A stretch of DNA of 64,000 nt, taken from Diphasiastrum complanatum. Lineage: Eukaryota > Streptophyta > Lycopodiopsida > Lycopodiales > Lycopodiaceae. Below the pieces are notes generated by a model that worked only from the letters and a program-made list of their open reading frames with translations, did no database searches and was not told the DNA's origin. This document shows, in pieces, positions 12,498 to 25,147 of the stretch. Made by a program: the position numbers and the translations under genes. Each line of letters begins with the position of its first letter. Within the stretch, counting starts at the first letter, position 1. The stretch covers positions 51,186,195 through 51,250,194 of the forward strand of contig CM055097.1 in assembly GCA_029204225.1 (NCBI GenBank). The letters run 5' to 3'.

Positions 12498-13792
12498 AGA
12501 CTCTCCACATAACGATTTTTCAATACTGGCGCAGCTGACACGATTGATATGTATGTGCATAAGTGCCAAACTATGCTGCTGTTACAAATATCACATGATC
12601 CCAACTCTACATTTGCCCGAAACCGTAATTTTAGTATTTATAACATGGTTCACTTGTGGCCTAATGCTTTCAAATTTTTTGATTGGATTGCCTCGCTATA
12701 ATTTGGCAAATTATTTAATGCTTTACAGGCAGCTATAGAAGGCTGGCCTCTAGAATAAGAGCATTTGAATGAAAATAATAGGGAGAGTGGATATTATCAC
12801 CACTAAGATTGATGGACATTATTGTAATATTGAGATTGCTAAGAGATATTTTTTATTGCCTTGCTCTAGATAAATAAACACCAAATTCTCTAAAATTGAT
12901 TGTATTTCTACAACTAATAGATGTGATTTTGAAAAAGTTCATTGAAAAATTTGAGGCGTTTCGTAGTTTCTATGTGTGATTTTTTCCATTTCTCCACTGT
13001 GTGCAATACCATACTTGCGATTTTTCCACTTTCAAGGGTGTAGGCCTTTCACAAACAATTGGTTGGTGATAAGAATAGTATCACTTCTAGACAAAACCTA
13101 CAACAATAATTAGATATAAAAGAAAGAGTATTGGCCAAAATTGGGTACCCTCATTGCAACAAGAGCTTTATGAATTTTTACCAAAAAATAGTATAAGTAC
13201 ATGCTCTTAGCCATTTCTGAGAATGACTTTGGCTCTTTCACTATGAACATTATACACATTGGAACGAAAGATTTCTGGTCTCAAATCTCAAGTTTGACAA
13301 AAGACACTTCAAGAAATTAGAGGCTTTCCAACACTATTTTGGAGCGTTTTAAAAAAGATAGCAAAAAAAATGGGTGTTGGGTGGTCAATGGCTCGAGGCA
13401 TTTGAGTGTTTGACTGATCATAGTATATACCTCAAAAATAGTTTTGGTATAATTCTTACAATTAGCATCTTTTTTCAATGAATATTCCAAGGCATATACC
13501 ATCATTGATGAACAAATGCAACCCTCGGTATAAGTCTTGAAATAGTACAAAATTGGTCTTGATTAGAGTTTCATAATTATATGGTTATGAACACATGGAA
13601 TTTGATTCTATATCAACAATAGGCCATATATACAAGTGAAAACCAAAATCTAATAATATACTACATAACAAAAATGTAATCATCACAAATAACATAGGTT
13701 TGTGTCATGCCAATTAACAAAATAAGTAGAGCAATTCATATAATTAGTATTAGAGTTAGTTGTAGTACATCAATAGTTTGTTTAATTTATTC
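12498..13792. other. P450 3' flank; no gene seen
   Basis: This covers the 3' UTR and downstream of the P450 gene. Only short chance frames occur. No conserved domain or LTR match was recognised. Confidence 0.4.
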
Positions 13793-13797
13793 ATTAT
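13793..13797. other. Target-site duplication of Copia-1, left
   Basis: ATTAT directly precedes the 5' LTR. It is repeated as ATTAT at 20015-20019, directly after the 3' LTR. Confidence 0.85.
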
Positions 13798-14632
13798 TGT
13801 GAAAATGTCAAAATCATGCTTGATCTAGGCCAAAATCATGTACATATTATGTTTACACATGTGTGAAGCCTGTTCCCACATGTGAATTAAATGCATTTAT
13901 CATTTAGATGAGTCATATAGGTTGTATATACCATTTCATTTGAGATCTAGTGGCTAAAATGGCCAATCTAGTTTTCTAGCTATATGCCACTTGGCATCAT
14001 TTTATTGGTAGGAAAAGCTATTTCACATGGATAGGAGTGATCTCACACGTGCCAAGGATAGCTCACATGTGTCAAAACATCAGTAGTAGATGAGATCCAA
14101 CTTGTAGTAGATATTTGTGCAAGTCCCTATAAATTAGAAAAATTGCCTAAAATCAAGGGAGGTGGCTATAAGTTAGGAAACTTGGTCCATGTGCCATATT
14201 GATGATTATTGGTGGATCCTTTGATGAGTAGGCACTCTCACACGTGCCAAATCAGCTGAGTAAGCATCAGCTCTTGTGTATATATAGTGGCTCATTTGGC
14301 CATAATTGACATGGAAGCTAAATCTTGGTTTTGGAGCAATTCTAGTGTGTTCTCTCTATTTGTCTTGTGTTTTTATGCATTGATTGGGTTCTAAACTTAG
14401 TATACTTTATTCTCAGCCTACTGTCCGTACTCTGACATGTTTTCACACGTGTGAAACCAGCAAGTACAAGTTTTGATCAATAATGATTGTTCTTGTTAGA
14501 TTTATTCATCTAGATTTGATCTAAATGCCATCTAATCTTGTGTAGATTGATAGGTTGATCTAATCTAACATCCAATCACACTTGTGGATCTGATTCAGAT
14601 CTATTCTTGGTCCATTATGTTGTACTTTGACA
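13798..14632 (+). repeat. 5' LTR of Copia-1
   Basis: 835 bp, TGTGAAAATG to TTTGACA. It contains TATATATA at 14279-14286, the likely promoter TATA box. It carries several CACGTG or CACATGTG motifs and a perfect 16-bp palindrome, TTTCACACGTGTGAAA, at 14441-14456. Confidence 0.95.
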
Positions 14633-14645
14633 TGGTATCAGAGCC
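14633..14645 (+). other. Primer-binding site of Copia-1
   Basis: TGGTATCAGAGCC begins at the base after the LTR end. It is complementary to the 3' end of initiator tRNA-Met, the standard plant copia primer. Confidence 0.95.
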
Positions 14646-15218
14646 AAGTACAAGTGCATTTAAGACATTGATCTAAAACTATTCCCAAATTGGCAGGTTT
14701 TTGAAAACAAGCTAATATTGAGGTAGCGAGTTGGAATGGATAGCTAGAACCAAGATATTTGTACCAAATCTTGTTGTGGGCTGCAGGTGTACCTTCCACA
14801 CGTGTGGGGCTGTACAGAACCTGTTTTGAACAGTAATTTTTATTTTGATGCAATTTGAGCTTCATACACCCAATTTGAGTCAATTTAGTGCATTTTTCAA
14901 GCTTTTACTTGCATTGTTTCTATTCCATTGATTTGTTCTTGGTTTAGATCAATCATATAGGTGGATTAAAGCTTGTTTATAGTACATTGAAGTTGATTCT
15001 CTATTTTTTTTTAGTGTACCTTGAAGTTGAGAGGGATTGAGTGCTATAAACCAAAGATTAAGGAGTGAATTTGCAAAGTTGAGATTGTAATCTATAGATC
15101 CATCATTCTAGATTTGTTCTAAAGTGGTAGGGTCGGGTCTACAAGCTTATTGATTGCTAGAAGACACTATAGGTTCAGATCTCTAAGCATCTAAGTTTCA
15201 AGTGCATTTACACTAATA

Positions 15219-18200
15219 ATGGCATCAATGGGTGGCTTCTTACTTGAAGCTAGTGAAAGGCTTTCATCAACAAATGATGCCATTTGGAAAGTTCGAATGG
15301 AATCATTATTTGTACTTCATGATTTGTATGACATTGTTCTTGGTGTGGAAGAAGAACCTCAAGTATCTCAAGAATTAGTAAAGTACAAGAAGAGATTTAG
15401 GTTGTCATTACATTGCTTGAAAATGAATGTAAGTAATGACTTGTTGAAAGAGATCTCATCTTGTAGCACATCCAAAGAGCATGGGATTCACTGAAATCTA
15501 TTTATGAATCCAAAAATACTTCAAGAATACTCATGCTAAGAAATCAAATACTTCAAAGCATGAAAGGAAGTAATGAAAGTGCCCAAGATTATGTTCTTCG
15601 GATCAAATCCTTGAATATTGAGTTATCTTCCATTAGTGACAAGATTCAAGACAATGAGCTAGTTCAAATCATCTTGAATGGATTAGGAAATGAAAATTAT
15701 AATCTAGCTCAAACATTTGCTATTCAAGATCAACTTCCTACTGTTGAAAAACTTCATAGTGTGCTAGTTTCTGAGGATAGTAGGATGCTTCATATCAAGA
15801 ATAGGATTGGTTCTCTTTCTTTGATTGATGGTGATGAGAAAGCTAACTTTTATTTGAAAGGCAAGAAGAAGAAGGTTCCATCCAAGAAGACCCAAGATGT
15901 GGAGGTCGAGAGCAAGGATGGAGCTTCAAGTTCAAAAGGCAAGAGTAAGAAGGACAAGAAGAAGCTTAAGTGTTTTTTCTGTGGTAAGAAAGGACACTTT
16001 GCATCTGAGTGTTACAAGAAGAAGAATGCCCAAGAGAAGGACAACCATGGCAACCTTGTGCTTGAGGAGGAGGATCAATGCAACTTATCTTTGATGGCTT
16101 CCTTAACACAAACATCTAATCACAACACACGGTGGATTGATAGTGGGGCTAGTTCCCACATGACTCACCAAAAGGACTACTTTTCTACCTTACTTTCTTA
16201 CAATAACTCTAAGAAGTTTACCTTTACTGCAAGTGATCAAGAATGTGAGATTGTAGGAATTGGATCCATTCCATTATGTCTTGGATCATCTAAGAAAGTA
16301 GATCTAGACAATGTTCTTTATGTACCTTCTATCACAAAGAACTTGTTAAGTGTTGGTCAACTTATGGATAGTGGATTAGATGTTCATTTCAAGCATGGAG
16401 CATGTTCCATCCTGAAGAATGATAAATGTATTACTAATGGCTTTAAGCAAGGAAGGTTATTTAAGTTGGATGCTAATGTGATGGTTGTAAGTGTTAACAT
16501 GGCAAGGGAGGAGCTCTCTCAAGTGGAGCTATGGCACAAGAGGTTAGGCCATCCTAACTACAAAGCTATGGACACCATGGTGAACAAAGAGCTAGCAATT
16601 GGACTTCCCAAAGCCATATCCAAGTGTGGCAAGCTCTATGAAGCTTGTGGACTCTCCAAGTCTCATAAGCAACCTTTCAAGAGATCTTTGACAAGATCTA
16701 ACTCTCCTCTTGATCTTATTCACTCGGATGTTCACTCTTTTTCACATGAATCTAATGGTGGAGCTCTTATGTATGTCACTTTTATTGATGATAAATCAAG
16801 AAACTCTTGGATTTACCTCTTGTCTAAGAAAAGTGAAGTGTTTGAAACCTTTGTGAAGTTCAAAACTCTTGTAGAAAAGCAACTTAATGCTAGCTTGAAA
16901 GTATTAAGATGTGATAATGGAGGGGAGTACATCTCCAATAGTATGAAAGAGTTTTGTCAAACTAATGGCATTAGAAGAGAGTTTACTTGCACATACACCC
17001 CACAACAAAATGGGATGGCCGAGAGGAAAAATAGAACACTATGTGAGTGTGCTAAAGCATTGAGATTAGATGCATCACTTCCTATTTCATTTTGGGGAGA
17101 ACTATTTTATGTGCAAACTTTCTATGTAATAGAATGACTAATAGTGCCATTGGAGGTCTCACACCTTATGAAGCATTGTATGGCAAAAAGCCAAATCTTA
17201 GTGATTTGAAATTTTTTGGATGTACTTATTATGTACACATTCCTTTAGAAGTAAGGAAAAAGAAAGATGCTACTTTATTTAAAGGCATCTTTGTTGGTTA
17301 TAGTGAAAATAGTAAAGCATATAGGATATTTGATCCTATTACCAAGAAAGTTGTTGTAAGTAGAGATGTACTTTTTGATGAATCTCTCAATGGCAAAGAG
17401 AAGGTACTTTCCAACAACTCTCATCTTATCAATGATCATGCTATGGCCGAGGATGAGCTTCAAGGAGTTGAAGACCAAGAGGATCTTGCTCAACATCCAA
17501 AGGAGCCAAGAAGGTCAACAAGAGTGAGGGCCGAGCCATCAAGGCTCACTTATAGTGACAAAGGAAAACAAAGGGAAGATTCTCAACTACACACCTCTTA
17601 TTATTTCTTGACTACTATGCTTGAAGAACCAACATGTTTTGAAGAAGCAATTAAGTCTCAAAGTTGGAAGGATGATATGCAAGTAGAGTTTGATGCTTTG
17701 TTGGAAAATCAAACTTGGGATCTTGTTAATCTGCCTTATGTAAAGAAGCCTCTTACTTGTAAATGGATATATAAATTGAAGTATAATAAAGATGGTTTCA
17801 TTCATAAGTATAAAGCAAGACTTGTAGCAAAAGGTTTTTTACAAGTCAAAGGCATAGATTATGATGAAACCTTTGCTCCTGTTGCAAAGCCTGTAGCCAT
17901 TAGATTGATCATATTCCTTGCTACTTCTTTCAAGTGGGAGCTCTTTCAACTTGATGTGACAAATGCTTTCTTGAATGGATTCTTGGAGGAGGAAATTTAC
18001 ATGTGCCAACCTGAGGGCTTCAACAAAGATGAGAAGAAGACAAAGTGTGTTTTTTGAAGAAGAGTCTTTATGGACTCAAGCAAGCACCTAGAGCTTGGTA
18101 CTCTAGGTTGCATTCTTATCTTATTTCCATTGGATATGTTGTAAGTTCTTATGAACCATCATTGTACTACAAATGTAATTATGGAAAGATCATCATTTTG

Positions 18201-19172
18201 GTTTTATATGTTGATGATATAATTCATAGGAAATGATCATGATGGCATTAAAGATGTAAAAATTTCCTTGTCTAGTGAGTTTAAAATGGTAGATCTAGGA
18301 CCTCAAAAGGTCATACTTGGAATAGAAGTTACTAGATGCAATGATTATACTTTCATATGTCAATCTAAGTATGCTAGATCCATCTTAGAAAAGTTTGGCA
18401 TAAAAGATTGTAAAGGAGTTGAAACTCCCATGGAACTAAATGTAAAAGTTTCTAAGGAAAGCGATGAAGCATCCTTGGAGGAAATCACTACCTATAGAAA
18501 ACTTATTGGTTCCTTGATCTATTTGACCATCACTAGACCAGATCTTAGCTTTTGTGTTGGCAAATTGAGTCAATACATGCAAAGTCCACTAATATGTCAT
18601 TGGAAGAGTGCCAAAAGAGTGTTAAGGTACATCTTGGCTACTAGAAACTTTGGCATAGTATATCAAGGGACTAATATTTGTTTAAGAGCATACTCAGACT
18701 CAGGTTTTGCAGGGGACAAAGTGGATAGAAGATCCACAAGTGCTTTGCTACATTCCTATGTGGAGGAGTCATATCTTGGCTTTCCAAAAAGCAAGATACT
18801 ATCTCACTTTCATCAACCGAATCCGAGTATAAAGCTATGACAACAACAACAAAGAAGATCCTATGGTCAAGAAGACTATTGGAGGAGCTTCAAGTGATCA
18901 AGGCTGAGGATATTCCATGCATTTATTGTGACAATCAAGCAGCCCAACAACTTGCCAACAATCCAATCTTCCATGCTCGAACCAATCACATTGAGATTTC
19001 ACATCACTTTGTGAGAGAGAAGGTACAAGCAAAGGAGATCAAGCTCATCCATGTTTCATCTTCAGATTGTGTTGCTGATATAACTACCAAACCATTGGTA
19101 AAGAATCCATTTGTGAAGTTAAGATTAGCACTTGGAGTTTTAGATAGATGTATACTAGATTTACCAAGCTAG
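15219..19172 (+). pseudogene. Copia-1 gag-pol polyprotein, frameshifted
   Basis: The start ATG at 15219 gives MASMGGFLLEASERL, like the gag of Copia-6. Gag ends with a zinc knuckle, CFFCGKKGHFASEC, at 15971-16012. The aspartic protease motif WIDSGASSHM follows near 16132. Integrase shows HKRLGHP plus a Cys pair, then acidic residues in LIHSDVHS and CDNGGEYIS with PQQNGMAERKNRT. RT has LDVTNAFLNG and an intact YVDD near 18210. RNase H ends near 19172. Single-base frame changes lie near 15478 (gag), 17100 (integrase), 18050 (RT), 18225 (just after YVDD) and 18750 (RNase H). Stops are otherwise rare, so the breaks are recent. Such a polyprotein would make virus-like particles and copy element RNA to DNA; this copy cannot do so alone. 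Confidence 0.93.
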
Positions 19173-19186
19173 ATTTTGAGGAGGAG
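19172..19186 (+). other. Polypurine tract of Copia-1
   Basis: gattttgaggaggag ends directly at the 3' LTR start, with the purine run gaggaggag. Confidence 0.85.
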
Positions 19187-20014
19187 TGTGAAAATGTCAA
19201 AATCATGCTTGATCTAGGCCAATATCATGTACATATTATGTTTACACATGTGTGATGCCTGTTCCCACGTGTGAATTAAATGCATTTATCATTTAGATGA
19301 GTCATATAGGTTGTATATACCATTTCATTTGAGATCTAGTGGCTAAAATGGCCAAAATCTAGTTTTCTAGATATATGCCACTTGGCATCATTTTATTGGT
19401 AGGGAAAGCTATTTCACACGGATAGGAGTGATCTCACACGTGCCAAGGATAGCTCACATGTGTCAAAACATCAGTAGTAGATGAGATCCAACTTGTAGTA
19501 GCAAGTCCCTATAAATTAGAAAAATTGCCTAAAATCAAGGGAGGTGGCTATAAGTTAGGAAACTTGGTCCATGTGCCATATTGAAGATTATTGGTGGATC
19601 CTTTGATGAGTAGGCACTCTCACACATGCCAAATCAGCTGAGTAAGCATTAGCTCTTGTGTATATATAGTGGCTCATTTGGCCATAATTGACATGGAAGC
19701 TAAATCTTGGTTTTGGAGCAATTCTAGTGTTTTCTCTCTATTTGTCTTGTGTTTTTATGCATTGATTGGGTTCTAAGCTTAGTATACTTTATTCTCAGCC
19801 TACTATCTGTACTCTGACAGGTTTTCACACGTGTGAAACCAACAAGTACAATTTTTGATCAATAATGATTGTTCTTGTTAGATTTATTCATCTAGATTTG
19901 ATCTAAATGCTATCTAATCTTGTGTAGATTGATAGGTTGATCTAATCTAACATCCAATCACACTTGTGGATATGATTCAGATCTATTCTTGGTCCATTTT
20001 GCTATACTTTGACA
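19187..20014 (+). repeat. 3' LTR of Copia-1
   Basis: 828 bp, TGTGAAAATG to TTTGACA, collinear with 13798-14632. It keeps the palindrome TTTCACACGTGTGAAA at 19823-19838. Relative to the 5' LTR it lacks 9 bp (atatttgtg). Confidence 0.95.
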
Positions 20015-20019
20015 ATTAT
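20015..20019. other. Target-site duplication of Copia-1, right
   Basis: ATTAT follows the 3' LTR and matches 13793-13797. Confidence 0.85.
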
Positions 20020-21539
20020 ATGTTGTTGTGCACCAATATCATCAATATCATTTGTTACAATATGATTATGTGACAAATCTGCGAGTTTCAAATGAGTATT
20101 CTACCTAGAGCTAAACATTCCCTGTGAGTTCATTATTAATAAGCTGCTCTTCATTGGTTGATGGCAATGGTGAGGATGAGATCAATGATCGAGCAAGGCA
20201 TCATGTATTATGCGACCTTGAATCGTCTGATGACGATGCATCATGATTGATAACACCGTCATTTTTTATCATTAAAAGAATGTGCAACATTGAAGTCCTC
20301 TGGTGGATTCAAAGATGTATCATCTTCATCTGCATCTTCTTCAGGTAGTACAATTGGCCTGCATGTCCACCACAGAATCTCTATCCTCAAAATTTCTTTT
20401 ACGACGAGGAGAAACTTGAATCACATGCCACCATACGGGATCTAAATGGCCATGGTGAAAGACCACTTGTAATTATTAGCATAAGCATGAATTAGTATGA
20501 ATATATATCTTAAAGCTTCTTGAGCTCATCGAAGATCAATTAATTAGTACAAAAAAGACACGTTGATCATGACTACTTGCAATTGAAGACATTTATATAT
20601 GTAAGATAAATAATTGTGTCACATATGCAATCATGAACAATTTATGCTAGAAATTTAGAAATGTTATTAGAACTTCATTTTGTTTCTAGTATAAACTTTT
20701 TATGATATTTGATCATTTGAAAAGAAAAACCCATTAAAGAGAGCTCCCCACCTACAACTTTGGAAAAGACATTGACAATTAACTCTGTGGCGTTGATGCC
20801 TTGTATGTTTTTTCACTCTATACAAATATCAATGGCAATGAGATTTAATATTAAAGAGAAAGAGGTTAATATTTTTTTTTGAATTTTGTTGATGTAGGTA
20901 GACTATTCTTTAAACTCGCCTTTTTTTCACTTGTCAAGAATTTTATCAATAAGTAATCACATCTAAGCTTTGCTTCCTCCACTATTTATTTGAAAAATTA
21001 TATATGGCACTAATAGTTCAGAAGGTGAAAATTGTAGATACTCCCTAGAGTTTTCTTTTTGGGCTTGCAAACTATGTATGCCTCTGAGTACCAAAAAATG
21101 ATAGGAATATTAGGACTCAAAATCAAAATTATCTACAAAATTGTAGTCCTTAGGATCAACTAAACTACAAAAGAGATGGAAAAAAGTCTATAAGTGATCT
21201 TTGAATTTCATTTGTAGATTATGTACATGGGTCTCATTAGGTTTTTTGACCTCCATTGGCCTATCACTAGTCTTAGGGTCAACTGTTGGTTATTGTCTAA
21301 AATTATTATTGCATTTTTCTGGATGAATTTCCTCTCTTATTTTTTAAATTTCAAACAAGCTCTCACATTGATTGATTGCCTCTCCTTTCCAAGTAAAACA
21401 AGAGTAGATTGAACAAAAAAAAATTGGACTTTAGGGAAGCTATAGTTTTGGGCCTCTTTGCCATCATCTTAAATCTATTAGGCTTGTACTTAAGGAAGGT
21501 AAGTGGTTGCTTATCTAGCATTGTTTGGTGGATTTGAAG
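20020..21539. other. AT-rich region without recognisable genes
   Basis: Only chance frames under about 65 codons. No LTR, TIR or domain was recognised. Confidence 0.4.
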
Positions 21540-21935
21540 GTGATGTGGTATTCACACATGTGCCAGGCCTGTTGAGTCAGCATATCAGGTCTAAATGTAC
21601 TTGATCTATATATATAGATCATCTTTGTAAATAACAAGTTTGATGAGTGATCTTGATTTTGAGGCAAATCCATGTTGTTTTCACCATTTGTGTTCCAATT
21701 TTATGCATGGAATGCTGTCAATAGTTGAAGTACTTTACTCTCCTTCCACTGTTTGTACTGTGATAGGTTTTCACACGTGTGAGGCCGCCCATCCACTTAA
21801 TTGATCAATTAATTGTTGTTCTTGCTAGTTAAGTGCATGTTTTTGATCTAGATCAAGATCTAATCAATAGTTATGTGAAAGATCAATAGAACTAGCATCC
21901 AACACCTCGATTGAAGATCCATTTATGGTCCTAAA
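21540..21935 (+). repeat. Old solo LTR fragment related to Copia-1
   Basis: It follows the order of landmarks in the second half of the Copia-1 LTR. These are a cacatgtgcca block, tatatatagatc, an ttgattttgaggcaa block, ttttatgcatgga, then GGTTTTCACACGTGTGA at about 21766-21782, then a tgatcaat and tagttaagtgca block. Identity is clearly lower than between the Copia-1 LTRs. No internal region is attached. Confidence 0.65.
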
Positions 21936-22224
21936 ATTAGCAAAATCATTAGAGAAAATATGGGCCCAAAGAGGGCCCTATAAGAAATGCCATGTAGGAG
22001 AGAGAAAAATAACTATAAAGTAATTATAATATCATTTTCTAATTTCTTTACGCATCTGTCTACACTACTTTCCATGTAAATGAATGCACCTTAGTTTAGT
22101 CACATCAAACTTCACTGGTGTTTAACCACAGTAATATAATTTTTCAAAATGCTAAAATATTCCCTCCCAATAGTTGGGAACACTCAAAAATTTGAATTAG
22201 GAATGACATTTCTGAAAAAAGCCT

Positions 22225-25087
22225 ATGCCATCTCTATCTCCAGCAGAGTCATTAGCGCCATCTCCAGCTTTGTTATTGTCATTGTGTTGTTTGTTACTAT
22301 ACTACTGTACTGAGATGACAAAGCTTTATCATCTTCATGTGGATCTGTCACCAGAATATGCTCTGCTCAAGACGAGAAATTCAAAGCAACCCAAATTGTC
22401 AACTTCTGATATGGTCCGATACAGGGAGGAAAAGCTAAAACATGTAGATTTATGGTCACTCAAGAACATTGTATCCTATTGATCCATGTTTATTGCAACA
22501 TCCAAATTTTTATTTGGTGAGTCAGTTAATAATCTATATGTGTTATGGTAAAAATGGCCTTTTGGGTTACTGTGAGAATTTGATGCTCTATGGGAATGCA
22601 CATTCAATGCAAAGAATACATTATTTGGAAGAGAAATCAAGGTAAATATCAAAGGAGTGCGAAGAAAAATTTACAAAGATGAAAACTTGTTTGGTTGAAA
22701 ATGAGATGCTCAAGGAGGAGATCCAAAGGTTGAAATCTTCTTTGCATCATTATACAACTAGTAATGATGAGATAAAAATTGCATTTTAATCCATGCGTAT
22801 CTCATATTTGTCTCTTGTTAAAGATATGGATGCGCTCAACAGAAAGGTCCGAAGCAACAAGAGGAAAAGACTGGTAAACAAGGATATATGTGATCTATCA
22901 TCCAGAGGAGGTCATAGAAAAAGATGAATCCGTGCATTCAAGTAAGTTATAGCTTATTTGGTATTGAATATTGCTTGAACTTTTTGATTCATTCATAATC
23001 ACTAATTTTGTTATTTGTTCATTTCAACTTTCTGTTGATTTGCTTATTATATACTATTGTGAATACTATGAGTGTCCTAATTTCTACTGACATTTTCATA
23101 AATATTATGTTTGCAATGCAGATCAACATTGGTTGTTGAAGACCATTTAGCCGATGAGATTTCAATTGGAAACTCACTAGGCTCTATCTTGACTTCTAAA
23201 ACTATGAAATCAATTTTAAATAATAACAAAATGAAAAATATTAAGGCTTCAATTACTGATAGCATTATGGATGACGTTGAAAAAATATTAGACACTACAT
23301 TGCTTCAGGGGGCATGTGACTTTTCTAGCATCAGTAGGGAAGCATATGCAACAATGTTTAAGATGATAAAGGAGGCATTTGAAAAGGTAAATATTAAAAA
23401 GTTTCCAGTCCCATGACCATTTCATCTTTAAAAAAAAAGAGACATGTTAAACCATGGTATGCAGACAATAGTTGGTAATCCATCTCATATCAATGAAGTG
23501 TATTGCTCGAAAGGAGAAAGTCTAGCATATAACAATTTCAACAATTTATTTATTGACATTAATCAGTTATTAACATTCATCATAAATTTTTACGGTATTA
23601 CAAATGAGAATGTCAATAACAAGTTGATAGTTGTTCTCAATTTAGATGAGTCTAAAATTATAAAAGGACCAAAAATGAAAAGAGTCAGTCTCACAATCAT
23701 GAATGGAGCACTTTCAAATTCAGAAGACTCAGAAGGCCTCAATTTCAGTGTTAAATCAGAAAATGATATCTGGTGGTTGGCAGCATTTCAGGTATAGCAG
23801 CTCCTTCGCATAATAAATAGGGATAATCATTTGAATATGGATTTCATATCTAAAATCGTCTCTGTGTTAATATTATGAGGCTAATCACGTTTTTGTATTC
23901 TCTTATAGGTGCTGAAAGAAGACCATAACATTCTCTCATGGATATTTAGTAGAACATCATATCCTGCCACCATAAAAAATCACATGGAGGGAGTTCCACT
24001 CAATATTCCTGGAATTGGCACTTTCAACATTGAATGGCATTTAGTAGGAGATCTGAAGACATTAAAATGTATGTTCAATGTATCTCATGGCGCTAACTCT
24101 AAACACCCTTGTTTGTACTGCATGAAAACAACAAAAGACATGACAAAAAGTACAAGAATATCAAGAGATCGAGAAGATCCTAATTGAAAACCAGTACTAC
24201 CGATTTCTCTACGAAATGTTCATATTTGTACATTGCATGCGGAGGTGTGTATTATAGAAAAAACAATATATCTTCACATCTTGTTTGCATGGAATTCAGA
24301 GCTAGAGGCCTCTGCGAAGGAAGCTATTTCCAGATTAGAGGATGTGTTGTCCAAAGCAGGCTTATATAAAGGCTACGTTAAAATAAAAAAAGATGACAAT
24401 CTATCAGGTAAAGCAAGAAATATTCCATGCAAGCCAAGCATTGGAGGATCTAAAGCTCAAAGATTTTTGTCAAATTATTTTGGCAAACAATCTATCAATA
24501 CACAGTTTGGAAAGAAATTATTGCATTAACTCAAGATTTCGAAGAAGAAGGTTCTACTCGTATACACAAAGTAGAAGTTTGGAAAAAGTTAGACAACATG
24601 GTGAAATACTTGAGAAAAAATAAATTTTTAAATACTGATGTTCAAATGATACAGAAAACAACCAATGAATTTGTGGATGCAGTTCAAAGTGCATGGGGTG
24701 TTGATCATATAACACATTATATGGTAAGATTTTGATTTTACACTACGATAGACAAATATGTACAATTAAATTATATACTTTTGGTACTGATTTAGATTAT
24801 GTTTTTATGACATGTAACACATATTACGACATCATTCGACATTCTTTGCAAGAAATAGTGGAAGTCTTAGCATAGGGTCATCGCAAGGAATGGAAAAATC
24901 TCATTGGCAAGCAAGAGCGGCATTTCATAAAAGTACACAACATGGTAGGACTAGCACAAAAAATAGCTATATACTACAACTTTTCCAATGGTTTTACAGA
25001 AGAATCCAAATTCCTCATAATACAAAATCGACGGATTATAAAAAATTTCAAAAAGCATGCCAATTTATACAAGCTAGTAGGCTATAG
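22225..25087 (+). pseudogene. Gene A, copy I: candidate DDE-type transposase
   Basis: A multi-exon gene with a diverged counterpart at 40690-43350 (minus). Visible parts in order: an N-terminal block (LYHLHVDL, 22321 on), a Leu/Lys/Glu coiled coil near 22640-22790, and a basic NLS-like stretch (KVRSNKRKR). An intron follows at 22942-23121, then LQGACDFSSISREAYATMFK. Then come VVLNLDESKI, another intron at 23792-23908, WHLVGDLKTLKCMFN with HPCLYC, and CTLHAEVCIIEKTIYLH. The C-terminal exon has SSQGMEKSHWQARAAFH and QLFQWFYRR. Asp in LDES, Asp in GDLK and Glu near LHAE are conserved in both copies and are my candidates for a DDE/RNase H-like site. This is inference; I recall similar uncharacterised animal proteins, with low certainty. 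Frameshifts near 22470 and 23416 and a Trp-to-TGA stop at 24184 break this copy. Confidence 0.6.
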
Positions 25088-25147
25088 ACACACAATAAAA
25101 TTTTGTATATTAAATAAAAGTATTTACAAAGTACAATTCAGCAGTAT

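Larger units (their letters stand above)
13798..20014 (+). mobile_element. Copia-1: complete Ty1/copia LTR retrotransposon
   Basis: A 6.2-kb element with 5' LTR 13798-14632, primer site, gag-pol, PPT and 3' LTR 19187-20014, bounded by ATTAT target duplications. Domain order is gag, protease, integrase, RT, RNase H, which is the Ty1/copia order. The two LTRs look about 97% identical by eye, including one 9-bp indel near 14111, so the insertion is fairly young. Several frameshifts make it non-autonomous. Confidence 0.95.
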
